This document shows positions 27,579-37,325 of a DNA stretch of 64,000 nucleotides, piece by piece. The first letter of the stretch is position 1; each line of letters begins with the position of its first letter. Both the position numbers and the translations under genes were made by a program. Origin of the DNA: an uncultured Chloroflexota bacterium (lineage in GTDB: Bacteria; Chloroflexota; Dehalococcoidia; Lucifugimonadales; CAJXCD01); the NCBI GenBank assembly GCA_913051545.1, contig CAJXCD010000001.1, positions 300,863 through 364,862 on the forward strand. Direction: 5' to 3'. The notes under the pieces are model-generated. The model made no database searches. It saw only the letters and a program-made list of their open reading frames with translations, and had not been told where the DNA came from.

Positions 27579-29858
27579 TTAGTTAAAGGTGAAACGTTCT
27601 ACAGATGACAGCAATTCAGAATTTCTAGCTCTTCCGCCAACAAAAATAATAGTGCCATCATTTAGTATTGTAGCTGTGTGCTCCTGACGAGCATCAGTTA
27701 GGCTTCCTGTTACTATCCACTGCCCTGTTGATAGATCAAGGAATTCAACGGATGTATTCCATCCTCCAGCGACTAAAGGGAACCCATTACTAAGTATACT
27801 GGTAGTGTGTCCCATACGTTGCTGAGTCATGTTCTCTATTTGAAACCAATTTCCGGAAGATGGTTCAAAAACTTCAGCAGCTCGACCAGGCATTCGTCTT
27901 TCGAAGCCTCCAATTACTAACGCTCCGCCATTCGATAGGCTTGTACCACTTGGTCGTAAGAATCTAGCAGTGGTTTCACCAGCTGGGGACCATGTCCCCG
28001 AGGATGGGTCGTATATTTCTGCAGAACCTGCTGCTACAACTAACACTTTTCCATCTGTGAGTAATGTAGCCAGATGTTCCGTGCGTCCTTTTTCCATACT
28101 TCCTGTCATTTCCCACGTATCTGATGACGGATTATAAATTTCCGCGGAATTAACAACCCCACCACTATTTTGTCCCCCAACTAAGAGTAGAGTTCCGTCT
28201 ACAAGGGATGTTACAGAGTGATTCCATCGGGGCTCATTGATTTTGCCTGCCAATGTCCATAACCCAGAATCTGGATCAAATATTTCAGTGGTTTTGTGAT
28301 ATACGGTCATCAGGCTATTTTGGTCTTCCAGTTCATTTGAAGTAGCACCTCCAACGATGAGTACTGATCCATTCGGCAGTAAATTTGCAGTGTGACCAGC
28401 ACGCTTAAAATTCATATTATTAGTCAGAATCCATGTATTGGAAATAGGATCATACACTTCAGCTGATTTACGAAAATTTCTAATAATCTGTTGGTTATCT
28501 AGGTCTAGGAAGTCTGGTGAAAGTCCACCAGCCACGAGTACACGTCCATCCGTCAAAAGTGTGGCGGTATGTTCCGCACGAGTTTCGTTCATGTCTGGCA
28601 GGGTTGACCATAATGAATCCGTGGTCTCAGAAAGTTCATTGATCCACCTGTTAGTAGAAGGGTTAAAGAATTCCACTGTATCGAAAGGCAGATCATCATC
28701 TACTCCTCCGGCTATCAAAACCCTACCATCCGGAAGTACAGTTGCGGTATGATCTATACGTCCACTTAATAGGTTGCCTACCGGGAACCATTGTTCTTTG
28801 CTAGGGTCATAAATTTCAGCAGTCCCGTCTCTAGCTCCTTCCTCTTCTCCTCCACCAACGATCAATATTCTTCCATCAGGTAATTCAGTCATAGTGTGTC
28901 CCGATCGTTGGGTTTCAGTCTTGTTCCCTTTCTCCCATGAGCCGTTCGTAGGGTCGTATATTTCTGTACTTGCTTCTCCCAGATGCCCTCCTGTAACCAG
29001 AACCGTTCCATTATTAAGCAGGACAGCTCTGTGGTTTCCTCGATCCAAGCTAAGCTCTCCTGTTTCAAACCATTCGTCAACTACTGGGTCATAAATTTCA
29101 GCCGACTTGTATTGATTCATTTCCGCACCGGCAGCGACTAGGAGATTTCCATTTTTTAGAAGAGTAGCTGTATGTCTGCCTCGCGCTTTGATTAATGGTT
29201 TTTTTTCAGACCAGTGACCTGTTTCAGGATCAAATATATCTACAGCGCTTAGGGCTCCGTCGTTAGAAATTCCACCAACTATAAGTACCTTTCCATTCGG
29301 AAGTAAAGTAGCTGTATGAAGCGTGTGTGGGTTAGGCATATCTGCTGTGGCGGTCCAGGTATTTGTATCTGGGTCATATATTTCTGCGATGTTCAGGGCT
29401 CCTGTTTCTCCAGCACCTCCTGCCACTAGTACTCTGCCGTCTGGCAATAGTGTTGATGTGTGAAAAGCTCTTGCAAATGACATCCACGGTCCGGTTGTCC
29501 ATGTATCTGTTTCAGGATCATATGTTTCTGAGCTTGGCAGAGGACCAGTTATTCCAGACCCTCCTGAGATTAGAACTCTACCATCCTGCAGTAATGTGGC
29601 AGTATGAGATTGTCTAGGGAAATTCATGCGACGTATTTGGGATTGAATCACAAGTTCAGGACGTGGTACTGGGGTAGTAGTAGGTGTAGGGGTTGGTGAA
29701 GAACTGATTAGGGCCCTAGGCGTAGGGGTAGAAGTTGTGTCCTCTTTGGCACAGGCAAAAATAGTTGAGGTAACAATTAAAATAGATATTAATAGCCAAG
29801 CCATTTTAAAGATTCTGTGAGTATGTAGATTATGTTTATCAGGCGATATTATGTGCAT
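27579..29858 (-). CDS. Kelch-repeat lipoprotein B
   Basis: A 759-residue paralogue of the adjacent downstream gene. Signal segment MAWLLISILIVTSTIFAC with a lipobox-like IFAC, a Thr/Pro-rich linker, then 14 kelch repeats in the same order; for example the fifth repeat in both reads NHRAVLLNNG. Repeats are more alike between corresponding positions of the two proteins than along one protein, pointing to whole-gene duplication. It is the first gene of the pair, with five bases to the second. A surface-exposed double propeller is inferred; function unknown. Confidence 0.88.
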   Translation of the reverse strand: MHIISPDKHNLHTHRIFKMAWLLISILIVTSTIFACAKEDTTSTPTPRALISSSPTPTPTTTPVPRPELVIQSQIRRMNFPRQSHTATLLQDGRVLISGGSGITGPLPSSETYDPETDTWTTGPWMSFARAFHTSTLLPDGRVLVAGGAGETGALNIAEIYDPDTNTWTATADMPNPHTLHTATLLPNGKVLIVGGISNDGALSAVDIFDPETGHWSEKKPLIKARGRHTATLLKNGNLLVAAGAEMNQYKSAEIYDPVVDEWFETGELSLDRGNHRAVLLNNGTVLVTGGHLGEASTEIYDPTNGSWEKGNKTETQRSGHTMTELPDGRILIVGGGEEEGARDGTAEIYDPSKEQWFPVGNLLSGRIDHTATVLPDGRVLIAGGVDDDLPFDTVEFFNPSTNRWINELSETTDSLWSTLPDMNETRAEHTATLLTDGRVLVAGGLSPDFLDLDNQQIIRNFRKSAEVYDPISNTWILTNNMNFKRAGHTANLLPNGSVLIVGGATSNELEDQNSLMTVYHKTTEIFDPDSGLWTLAGKINEPRWNHSVTSLVDGTLLLVGGQNSGGVVNSAEIYNPSSDTWEMTGSMEKGRTEHLATLLTDGKVLVVAAGSAEIYDPSSGTWSPAGETTARFLRPSGTSLSNGGALVIGGFERRMPGRAAEVFEPSSGNWFQIENMTQQRMGHTTSILSNGFPLVAGGWNTSVEFLDLSTGQWIVTGSLTDARQEHTATILNDGTIIFVGGRARNSELLSSVERFTFN

Positions 29859-30038
29859 GACGTTGATAATGTTTTTATGTTAAAAATGTATTAATTGTTG
29901 AGTTGTTACCATTTTGAAAATAGGTGTGGTTCCACAAACTGCAATTATTGAATTTGCATAGGGATAACATCGCATGAGATTTTAGCAGTGAGGTTGTATG
30001 ACAGTCAATGTGATTTAAATTTTTGTTTGCGACCTCTC

Positions 30039-30067
30039 TTGATGCTGTAAAGTACCTTTGCTAAACT
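30039..30067 (+). promoter_or_regulatory. Candidate promoter for gatC-gatA-fmt
   Basis: TTGATG (30039-30044) and TAAACT (30062-30067) with 17-bp spacing, each four of six matches to consensus, correctly placed about 30 nt before gatC. The region to its left must also hold the divergent kelch promoter, which I cannot define. Confidence 0.35.
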
Positions 30068-30099
30068 CATGTTCCGTCAGAGTTTAAAGGAGTATGAAA

Positions 30100-30390
30100 A
30101 TGAGAGTGGATAAAGAAACTGTTCGCCATATCGCTCTTTTGGCGAGAATCGGCGTTACGGAACAAGATCTGGATTCCTTTGGAAGTCAAATATCACGCAT
30201 TCTGGAAAACTTTAAGCTACTTGAAGAAGTAGATACTGACGGGGTTGAGCCAACTGGGCATTCGTCTGATCTAATTTCTGTTTCGCGCTCAGATGTTGGG
30301 CAAGAATCACCTTCAAAGGAAGATATGATAGCCAATGTTCCAGTGATGGAATCAGACTTTGTGAGAATAAAACGAGTATTGGAACAATAA
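30100..30390 (+). CDS. gatC: Asp-tRNA(Asn)/Glu-tRNA(Gln) amidotransferase subunit C
   Basis: Small GatC subunit (96 residues) that stabilises GatA in the transamidation pathway. The opening VDKETVRHIALLARIGV and the central ISRILENFKLLEEVDTDGVEPT are typical. AAGGAG at 30087-30092 is seven bases before this ATG and too close to the in-frame ATG at 30094, which decides the start. It is followed 22 bp later by gatA; gatB is not in the window. Confidence 0.92.
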   Translation: MRVDKETVRHIALLARIGVTEQDLDSFGSQISRILENFKLLEEVDTDGVEPTGHSSDLISVSRSDVGQESPSKEDMIANVPVMESDFVRIKRVLEQ

Positions 30391-30412
30391 GTACTAGTTA
30401 GCTATAAGAAAC

Positions 30413-31876
30413 ATGCAATCATCAGATTTATCAGGCATTACCATCCATAAGGCGAGAGAGTTACTCGATAATCACGAGTTGTCGTCCGTTGAACTCACTC
30501 AGGCATTCTTGGACCGGATCATCGAAATAGATCCACTTACGAGGGCGTTTGTTACAGTTACATCTGATTTTGCTATGGAACAAGCGAGCAGAGCCGATGC
30601 TTTAATAGCTTCAGGAAAATCGCATTCATTAACTGGTATCCCAATGCAGATAAAAGACAACATATGTACTAGGGACATAGCCACGACTTGCTCTTCAGAA
30701 ATGCTTAAAACCTTCATTCCTCCTTACGATTCTACTGTAACTAGTAGGCTTTATGATAATGGTGCAATTTTGGTCGGTAAGGGTAACCTAGATGAGTTTG
30801 CTATGGGATCTTCAACAGAAAATTCAGCATTTTTTTCGACTAGTAACCCTTGGGATTTAGATAGAGTTCCAGGAGGTAGCAGTGGAGGGCCGGCTGCTTC
30901 TGTGGCATCAGGTGAATGTATATTTGCGATAGGCTCGGATACAGGAGGTAGCATACGTCAGCCTGCGGCGTTTTGTGGTGTAGTGGGATTGAAGCCAAGT
31001 TACGGTCTTGTGAGTCGGTTTGGATTGATAGCATTTGCGAGTTCACTCGATCAAATTGGTCCTCTCACTAACGATGTGACCGACAGTGCGTTGGTTCTTA
31101 ATGTCATAGCTGGACATGACTATAAGGATTCAACATCACTGAATCAAAACATCCCTGATTACACTAGGGCTCTTGGTTCAGATATTCGTGGCATGCGAAT
31201 AGGTGTGCCGGCCGAATACTTTGGTGATGGTATTCAACCGGAGGTCTTGGAATCTGTACGCGAAGCTTTAGAAGTATTTGAAAGCTTGGGTGCAGTAATT
31301 GATAGAATATCATTGCCGCATACAAGTTATGCCATGGCTGTTTACTACATCATAGCGCCTTCAGAGGCGTCTGCTAATCTAGCTAGATATGACGGTGTTA
31401 AGTACGGGTATTCAGCAGTTGGTGCAGACACAATGCGGGAAGCCTTGGAACATACTAGGCAGTACGGATTTGGAGAAGAAGTAAAAAGGCGGATAATGTT
31501 AGGTACTTATGCATTATCGGCAGGATATTATGATGCATATTACTTAAAGGCTCAGAAAGTTAGGACTCTCATAAGGAATGAAATTGACGAAGCGTTTAGA
31601 AAATGTGACATATTAGTGACACCTTCAACGCCTTCTGTGGCGTTTAAATTGGGCGAAAATGCGGACGATCCGTTAAAGATGTACCTCAACGATATTTTCA
31701 CACAACCGGCTAATATAACTGGCATCCCAGCTATCTCAATACAGGGAGGAATGGCGGATGGTTTACCGATAGGATTGCAGATAATGGCAGGGCGCTTTCA
31801 GGAAGAAACCTTGTTAAAAGCAGCTTATGCTTACGAGCAGGAGACTGATTGGCATTTGTTACGACCAGATCTTTAG
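30413..31876 (+). CDS. gatA: Asp-tRNA(Asn)/Glu-tRNA(Gln) amidotransferase subunit A
   Basis: Amidase-signature enzyme of 487 residues that releases ammonia from glutamine for tRNA transamidation. The Ser-cisSer-Lys triad regions are visible: Lys in [10 protein letters not shown], and [14 protein letters not shown] with [22 protein letters not shown] and the late [14 protein letters not shown] confirm GatA over other amidases. This implies that Asn-tRNA and/or Gln-tRNA are made indirectly. Operon with gatC and fmt. Confidence 0.96.
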   Translation: MQSSDLSGITIHKARELLDNHELSSVELTQAFLDRIIEIDPLTRAFVTVTSDFAMEQASRADALIASGKSHSLTGIPMQIKDNICTRDIATTCSSEMLKTFIPPYDSTVTSRLYDNGAILVGKGNLDEFAMGSSTENSAFFSTSNPWDLDRVPGGSSGGPAASVASGECIFAIGSDTGGSIRQPAAFCGVVGLKPSYGLVSRFGLIAFASSLDQIGPLTNDVTDSALVLNVIAGHDYKDSTSLNQNIPDYTRALGSDIRGMRIGVPAEYFGDGIQPEVLESVREALEVFESLGAVIDRISLPHTSYAMAVYYIIAPSEASANLARYDGVKYGYSAVGADTMREALEHTRQYGFGEEVKRRIMLGTYALSAGYYDAYYLKAQKVRTLIRNEIDEAFRKCDILVTPSTPSVAFKLGENADDPLKMYLNDIFTQPANITGIPAISIQGGMADGLPIGLQIMAGRFQEETLLKAAYAYEQETDWHLLRPDL

Positions 31877-31958
31877 TTTTGATTACCAAAATCCGGTTCC
31901 TGTATGTATTAAATAGTTCCAAGGGCTATAGCTCAAAATAACTAACCAGGAGGTATTG

Positions 31959-32897
31959 TTGAGGATTGTATTTATGGGTACTCCCCTTTACTCTATCCCT
32001 GTGCTCAGGTCTCTCCTAGACTCGAGCCATGATGTTGTTGCTGTGTACAGTAAGCCAGATGCCCCTTCTGGCAGAGGTAAGCGTCAGCAATCTCATCCGT
32101 TGGTGGAATATGCCGAAGAGTATAGGTTGCCAGTGTTTCGGCCGTCTTCATTAAAGGCGGGAGTAGTAGAGCAAGAGATACTTAGACATGCACCAGATGT
32201 CATCGTAGTGGCAGCCTATGGTCTGATGCTACCAGACAACATTCTTAATCTTCCTGTCTTTGGCTGTCTTAATGTACACCCCTCGCTACTTCCTAAGTAT
32301 AGAGGATCGTCACCGGTTTCGTCGGCCATATTGAATGGAGATGATGAGACAGGGGTAACGATAATGCAATTGGATAATGGTGTTGATACTGGTCCGATTT
32401 TGGCAAATAAAGTAGTTAAAATAGAATCATTACACGATGCAATTAACCTAACCGAAAAACTTTTTCAAGAAGGTGCTGATATTCTGGTCGAGGTCCTTAG
32501 TAAATTAGATAGGGGTTCAATCGATGTTAGTCCACAAACTGAAATAGGTGCCAGCGTAACCAAGAAATTTGTTAAAGAAGATGGGGAAATTAACTGGTAT
32601 TTAGGTGCCTATAGGATAGAAAGGCAAATCCGTGCATGTCGACCTTGGCCGGGAACATTTACCCATTGGAAGGACAAAACAATCAAAATTATTGAAGGAT
32701 CTGTAGTAGATCACAAGGCTATATCATCATACCCTCCTGGAACTGTAGTGAGTTTCATGGATGATAAATACGTTATTTCTACGGGCGATGGAGCTATTGG
32801 GGTTAACATGATTCAATTGGAGGGACGGAGTGTTATGAGTGCGTCAAGTTTTGCGTTAGGACATAAAGATTTTACAGGGTCACAATTGGGCTCATAG
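31959..32897 (+). CDS. fmt: Methionyl-tRNA formyltransferase
   Basis: Formylates initiator Met-tRNA using 10-formyl-tetrahydrofolate. The N-terminus IVFMGTPLYSIPVL, the catalytic Asn-His-Asp set in NVHPSLLPKYRGSSPVSSAIL and GDDETGVTIMQLDNGVDTGPIL are diagnostic; the C-terminal OB-like domain has RPWPGTFTHW. Two successive TTG codons are possible starts: the second is five bases after AGGAGG and gives the canonical MRIVFMGTP, so it is chosen. About 80 bp after gatA. Confidence 0.94.
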   Translation: MRIVFMGTPLYSIPVLRSLLDSSHDVVAVYSKPDAPSGRGKRQQSHPLVEYAEEYRLPVFRPSSLKAGVVEQEILRHAPDVIVVAAYGLMLPDNILNLPVFGCLNVHPSLLPKYRGSSPVSSAILNGDDETGVTIMQLDNGVDTGPILANKVVKIESLHDAINLTEKLFQEGADILVEVLSKLDRGSIDVSPQTEIGASVTKKFVKEDGEINWYLGAYRIERQIRACRPWPGTFTHWKDKTIKIIEGSVVDHKAISSYPPGTVVSFMDDKYVISTGDGAIGVNMIQLEGRSVMSASSFALGHKDFTGSQLGS

Positions 32898-33015
32898 ACT
32901 GTTCCACGGTTATTGTGAGAACTAATGCGGTGTTTTCTGGTTGGATTAGCAGGTGGTAAGAAGGTTGCAGGGTTGTCTTATCGACCTTAAAGGCGAAGCA
33001 CTGAATTGTTTGGGT

Positions 33016-33837
33016 TTAACTGGACGTGTTATTTTCCTCAGCGGCCATTTCTATATACCGTTTAAAGTTAAGTGGCTCGTAGATCAAAGCTTGGAGTTCC
33101 ATCGATGGAATCTTGTACCGATCAGTTGATTCAGTTATATAACGAGCTTCATAAGGTGGGCCTCCATCAAGTTCGTCGGCACCATTTATTCCTACTAGGT
33201 CAGCATACCTGACATTATTGCCGTCAACATTGTAATTTGGTCCTGTGATCCAAAGTCGCCCAAACCGATAGTGTTTTTTAATTTCTATTTCTGCGTTACT
33301 GCTCCAACTAGTACCTGTGAAAGCAAAATCTTTCGGATAAAATCCGAGGTTATCTTTGATAGTTTGATTCGATCTTTCTATTTCGCGCCGAAGTTGTTCA
33401 CCTGTAGGATCTTTGATACTTAAATCTGATAGGTTTGGATGACTGATGGTATGTGCCCCGATGTTCCATCCCAGATCTTTTAGTTGCCTAAGTTCGTTCC
33501 ATGACAGGTGAGGTTCTTTAGTCTTCCAAGGCAGATCTTTAGGGTATCTAGCATCGTAAGGTTTTGTATACATGAACAAATTCCCAGTATAACCATAGTT
33601 GGATAGGATAGGATTGACTTCATCGAGTATATTTTTCATAGGATGGTCGAAGTCGAACATAATCGGATTATTAGGAAGAGAAATGCCGTCGTTGAACCAC
33701 CTATCGAGATCATCGTAAGTGATTGAATTAAATTCCATCTCAAAGGCTATACTTATAAGTGTTTCTAGATGCTTTACGGTAAGAGGATTAGTCCCTTCAT
33801 TTCGTATGCCATGACACATCGTTATGGGTATTTTCAT
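33016..33837 (-). CDS. Polysaccharide deacetylase-like (NodB-fold) protein
   Basis: A 273-residue carbohydrate esterase family 4-like protein without a signal peptide. The second metal motif is clear (GAHTISHPNLS, H-x3-HP), and LTFDDG of the first motif is replaced by MFDFDHP, so metal binding may be altered. The family removes N- or O-acyl groups from polysaccharides, but cytoplasmic relatives act on small amides such as allantoin or puuE-type substrates. It is the last gene after three TPP enzymes on the same strand (109-bp gap), so a small-molecule role in that pathway is plausible. Confidence 0.7.
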   Translation of the reverse strand: MKIPITMCHGIRNEGTNPLTVKHLETLISIAFEMEFNSITYDDLDRWFNDGISLPNNPIMFDFDHPMKNILDEVNPILSNYGYTGNLFMYTKPYDARYPKDLPWKTKEPHLSWNELRQLKDLGWNIGAHTISHPNLSDLSIKDPTGEQLRREIERSNQTIKDNLGFYPKDFAFTGTSWSSNAEIEIKKHYRFGRLWITGPNYNVDGNNVRYADLVGINGADELDGGPPYEARYITESTDRYKIPSMELQALIYEPLNFKRYIEMAAEENNTSS

Positions 33838-33946
33838 AGCATTATTTCCTAATATTTGAAGTCAAATGACACATCGGCAAACCAATTACATTCATTGCTA
33901 TTTATTAGCGTTAACTAGCAACTGCGCAGAGCATATTTTGTAACTA

Positions 33947-35602
33947 TCAACCAAGGATCATGTCGAGCACAGCTGGTTTCCCAGAGTCCAAGGCAGTTTT
34001 AACAGATGGTCCTATATCAGAAGGGTCTGTAATTTTTTTGCCGGCGACTCCCATATCCCGTGCCAGAGCAGCTATGTCAAGGTTATCCGGAAAGTCCATA
34101 CCTATATATGTACTTTCAGTTTCACTTTTGATGAATTTTTTGTAACTATCCATGCCATTTTGCAGTACTTTATAGGCGCCGTTGTTAGTTATAACGAATA
34201 TAGCTGGAATATTTCTGGTGGCGGCTGTCCAAAATGCTTGAACCGTCATCATTGCGCTACCATCACCAATGATTGATATTACTGGCTTATCTGGATGTGC
34301 AAGCTTAAGGCCCATAGCACCACCAAGCCCCCAGCCGATAGCCCCGCCACGCATATTGTGAAATGCACCTGGGGTATCAAATTGGAATATTTTATTCAGT
34401 GAGGCACGGCTAGTATTTGCATCTGCTAGTATCACGGAGTTTTCAGGAACAGAAGAAGCTAATTCCGAAAGCATACGTTCGTCTGACATAGGGTTATTAT
34501 TCCATTTGGAACACATAACTTCTCCCCATTTTGATCTTTCTTCTCTTTTTTCCTGGGAGAGTATTTCTATTCTTCCTTTCGCTGCTTCTTTTGCAGATCC
34601 TGACATCTCAGTAGACAAAGCTTCAGTTATTTCTGTCAAAGCAACTTTAGGATCTGCAACAATTCCGACGTCGGTAGGTTGACTTTTACCAATTTCACTG
34701 GGGTCGTTATCTACATGAATAAAGGTTGTGTTTAAGTCTATAAGAAGAAGTTCTGGATTTGAGGATAGTTGAGCATATGTTGAGAGTTTGCCAATTGCCA
34801 GTACCACGTCTCCGGAGGACAATTTTTGCCTTCCATCCTTGGAACCAGGCTGGACCATGCCGGAAAATTGCGGATGAGTCATTGGGAAATTCATTTCTGA
34901 GAAGGCAGACGCATATACTCGTGCACCTAAAATTTCAGCCAATTCCACAACTTCGTTAACTGATTTGGATTGAGATACTCTATCCCCAACCACTAATATT
35001 GGATTCTTGGAACCAGCGAGAGCATTAACTGTATCTTGAACAGCTCTGATATCCGGGCCAGTTTGGAAATAACCTTTACCTGATGCTTCAATGTTCATAT
35101 CGGCCATGCCATCGAGTGCATTAGCCGAAAAGCCTACGAAAGTAGGTCCAGTAGGTGGTGTTTTGGCTTCATTGAAAGCCCTGCGCATTATACTAGGGAC
35201 TTGTTCTGGATGAGTGATTTCAGCTGAGAATTTTGTAAACGGTCGCACCATTTCAACTAAGTCTGTTCTCCCTTGTGCAAGTTTTCGTATGTCTCCATTA
35301 GCTGCACTGATCACCATTGGTGTTCCACCTTGGTGAGCGTTGTGGAGTAGACTGATACCGTTGGCTAAACCTGTTTCGATATGGAGGCTTACAAATGAAG
35401 GTTCTCCAGTAACTCTTGCCAATGTATCTGCCATACCTAACCCAACGCCCTCTTGCATCACGAGTATGTAGTCGAGTTCGGGATGGCGTTCTAGTTCTTC
35501 CATAATCGGCAGTTCACTGGTGCCAGGATTGCCAAATATATATTTGACTCTCTCAGCTTTGAGAGATTCCATTAATCCGCGCTTTCCAGTCATGATCGTC
35601 AT
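33947..35602 (-). CDS. TPP-dependent 2-oxoacid decarboxylase-like enzyme, copy 1
   Basis: A 551-residue member of the acetolactate synthase/benzoylformate decarboxylase superfamily. The cofactor-activating Glu51 is in VMQEGVGLG; His74 in SLHIETGLANG corresponds to the benzoylformate decarboxylase active-site histidine, and NPGTSELPI matches its NPGSNELP loop with Thr for Ser. The Mg-TPP motif is IGDGSAMMTVQ to ITNN. Three domains (PYR, central, PP) are complete. Third of three tandem paralogues, 52 bp after copy 2. Substrate unknown; a non-acetolactate role is favoured because no ilvN or ilvC is near. Confidence 0.87.
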   Translation of the reverse strand: MTIMTGKRGLMESLKAERVKYIFGNPGTSELPIMEELERHPELDYILVMQEGVGLGMADTLARVTGEPSFVSLHIETGLANGISLLHNAHQGGTPMVISAANGDIRKLAQGRTDLVEMVRPFTKFSAEITHPEQVPSIMRRAFNEAKTPPTGPTFVGFSANALDGMADMNIEASGKGYFQTGPDIRAVQDTVNALAGSKNPILVVGDRVSQSKSVNEVVELAEILGARVYASAFSEMNFPMTHPQFSGMVQPGSKDGRQKLSSGDVVLAIGKLSTYAQLSSNPELLLIDLNTTFIHVDNDPSEIGKSQPTDVGIVADPKVALTEITEALSTEMSGSAKEAAKGRIEILSQEKREERSKWGEVMCSKWNNNPMSDERMLSELASSVPENSVILADANTSRASLNKIFQFDTPGAFHNMRGGAIGWGLGGAMGLKLAHPDKPVISIIGDGSAMMTVQAFWTAATRNIPAIFVITNNGAYKVLQNGMDSYKKFIKSETESTYIGMDFPDNLDIAALARDMGVAGKKITDPSDIGPSVKTALDSGKPAVLDMILG

Positions 35603-35654
35603 TGAATTTGCCTCCGTTATGGTGGTTATATATTTTGTTTAGGGGTAATGGATA

Positions 35655-37325
35655 CTAAATAGATCCGTCTATAATAATATCTAATAATGAAGGTTCATTT
35701 AGGCTCAGAGCCTCCTTAACAGCTATTTGAATGTCATTCGGATCTTCGATCCTACGCGTCCAGACTCCCATAGCTTTTGCGACACTTGCTATGTCACTGG
35801 GCTGATGAAAATCCATTCCTATGTACTTGCTGTCCAATTTAGTAGAACCTTTAATCATTGTTTTGTAAGTGTTCATTGCTTGCTTCAAAATTTTATATGA
35901 TCCATTATTACAAATCACGTATAGAATGGGTATCTTTTCAGCGGCAGCAGTCCATAATGCCTGAATGGTCATTATGGCACTGCCGTCTCCTACAATAGCT
36001 ACAACTGGTCTATCAGGATGTGCTAACTTTAATCCTATGCCTGCTCCCATTCCCCATCCTAAAGAGCCACCTCGCATTCCTATTAAGCTACCTGGATTGT
36101 TAAATTTCAAGGTGTGTTCATAAGCTGCTCTAGTTGTAACTGCGTCATCTGCTAATACGAAATCGTCTGGTAGCGCTGCAGTTATTTCAGCCACCATTCG
36201 CTCTGGTGACATTGGGGAAGTGTTCCATTTTCTGTCAAGTAATTCCTTGCTTGCGTTACGTCTAGCAGTATTTTCGATTAGAAGTGTGTTACTGCGATTC
36301 TGTGCCTTTTGAATAGCTTCAGCAGACATTATCTTCTGGACTTGGCCTGATAGTTGACCAAGTGATATTTTAGGGTCTCCAATTATACCTACGCTAGTAG
36401 TTTGCGACTTTCCTACATTGCCAGCATCTACATCTAAATGAATCAGCTTGCTTGTTTCACCAAAGAATTGAATGTCAGCATTTGAATACATGTAGAAACT
36501 AGTAGACATTTTACCTATTACTAATACAACATCTGCTTTTGACAAGATGTTTTTGCTATCCGGGAATCCAAATCGGAGCGGTCCAAAATATAGATCGTGG
36601 TCAGTGGGAAAATTCATTTGAGAATAGTACGATGAGTACACTTGTGACCCTAGTGTTTCTGCCAATTGGATCACCTCGTGACTCGCGTCTGACTCGGCCA
36701 CTCTGTCTGCGACTACTAGAATAGGATTGTTTGCATTGGCAAGCAGGAATGCTGCATCTTCTATCGATTTGCAATCAGGCTTGATATGAGTGTAGTGTTT
36801 ACCAGCTTCTGGAATTTCAACATTTGTGTTCCCGTCTAGAGCATTTGCTGAGAGACCAACGAACGTTGGGCCTGTAGGTGGTGTTTTAGCCTCTTTAAAG
36901 GCTCTGCGAATCAGTCCAGCTACTTGGTCTGGGTGAGTGGCTTCAGCTGACCATTTTGTGAAAGGCTGCACTAGGTTAGCTAAATCAGTTCTCTCGTGGG
37001 CGATTTCCATTATATCTTTGTTGCCAGCAGTTACTACTAGAGGGGTGCCTCCAAAGAACGAGTTGTATAGGAGACTCATTCCATTTGCGAGTCCAGTTTC
37101 TATATGTAGGTTTACAAATGATGGCTTCCCAGTAGCTCTCGCGTAGGCATCAGCCATTCCCATTGCAACCCCTTCTTGCATAACCAGAATATATTTCAAC
37201 TCTGGATAGGATTCTAATTCGTTCATAATAGGAACTTCGCTCGTGCCAGGGTTGCCGAATATATACTTCACCCCCTCGTTAAGGAGTGTTTTTACAAGTG
37301 CTTGAGAGCCAGTCATAGTGTTCAT
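35655..37325 (-). CDS. TPP-dependent 2-oxoacid decarboxylase-like enzyme, copy 2
   Basis: A 556-residue paralogue with the same layout: Glu51 in VMQEGVAMG, His74 in NLHIETGLANG, GNPGTSEVPI, and the TPP motif VGDGSAIMTIQ to VICNN. Its ATG overlaps the copy 3 stop by one base (TAATG), so the two are translationally coupled. Differences from copies 1 and 3 concentrate in the middle domain and the C-terminal substrate-pocket region (for example YKTMIKGSTKLDSKYIGM), suggesting different 2-oxoacid or aldehyde substrates. Specific activity cannot be assigned. Confidence 0.87.
   Translation of the reverse strand: MNTMTGSQALVKTLLNEGVKYIFGNPGTSEVPIMNELESYPELKYILVMQEGVAMGMADAYARATGKPSFVNLHIETGLANGMSLLYNSFFGGTPLVVTAGNKDIMEIAHERTDLANLVQPFTKWSAEATHPDQVAGLIRRAFKEAKTPPTGPTFVGLSANALDGNTNVEIPEAGKHYTHIKPDCKSIEDAAFLLANANNPILVVADRVAESDASHEVIQLAETLGSQVYSSYYSQMNFPTDHDLYFGPLRFGFPDSKNILSKADVVLVIGKMSTSFYMYSNADIQFFGETSKLIHLDVDAGNVGKSQTTSVGIIGDPKISLGQLSGQVQKIMSAEAIQKAQNRSNTLLIENTARRNASKELLDRKWNTSPMSPERMVAEITAALPDDFVLADDAVTTRAAYEHTLKFNNPGSLIGMRGGSLGWGMGAGIGLKLAHPDRPVVAIVGDGSAIMTIQALWTAAAEKIPILYVICNNGSYKILKQAMNTYKTMIKGSTKLDSKYIGMDFHQPSDIASVAKAMGVWTRRIEDPNDIQIAVKEALSLNEPSLLDIIIDGSI

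Noticed and set aside
25213-29858. Kelch repeats as an assembly artefact of one gene
   Set aside because: The two genes differ at many positions and have distinct signal and linker sequences, so they are true paralogues.
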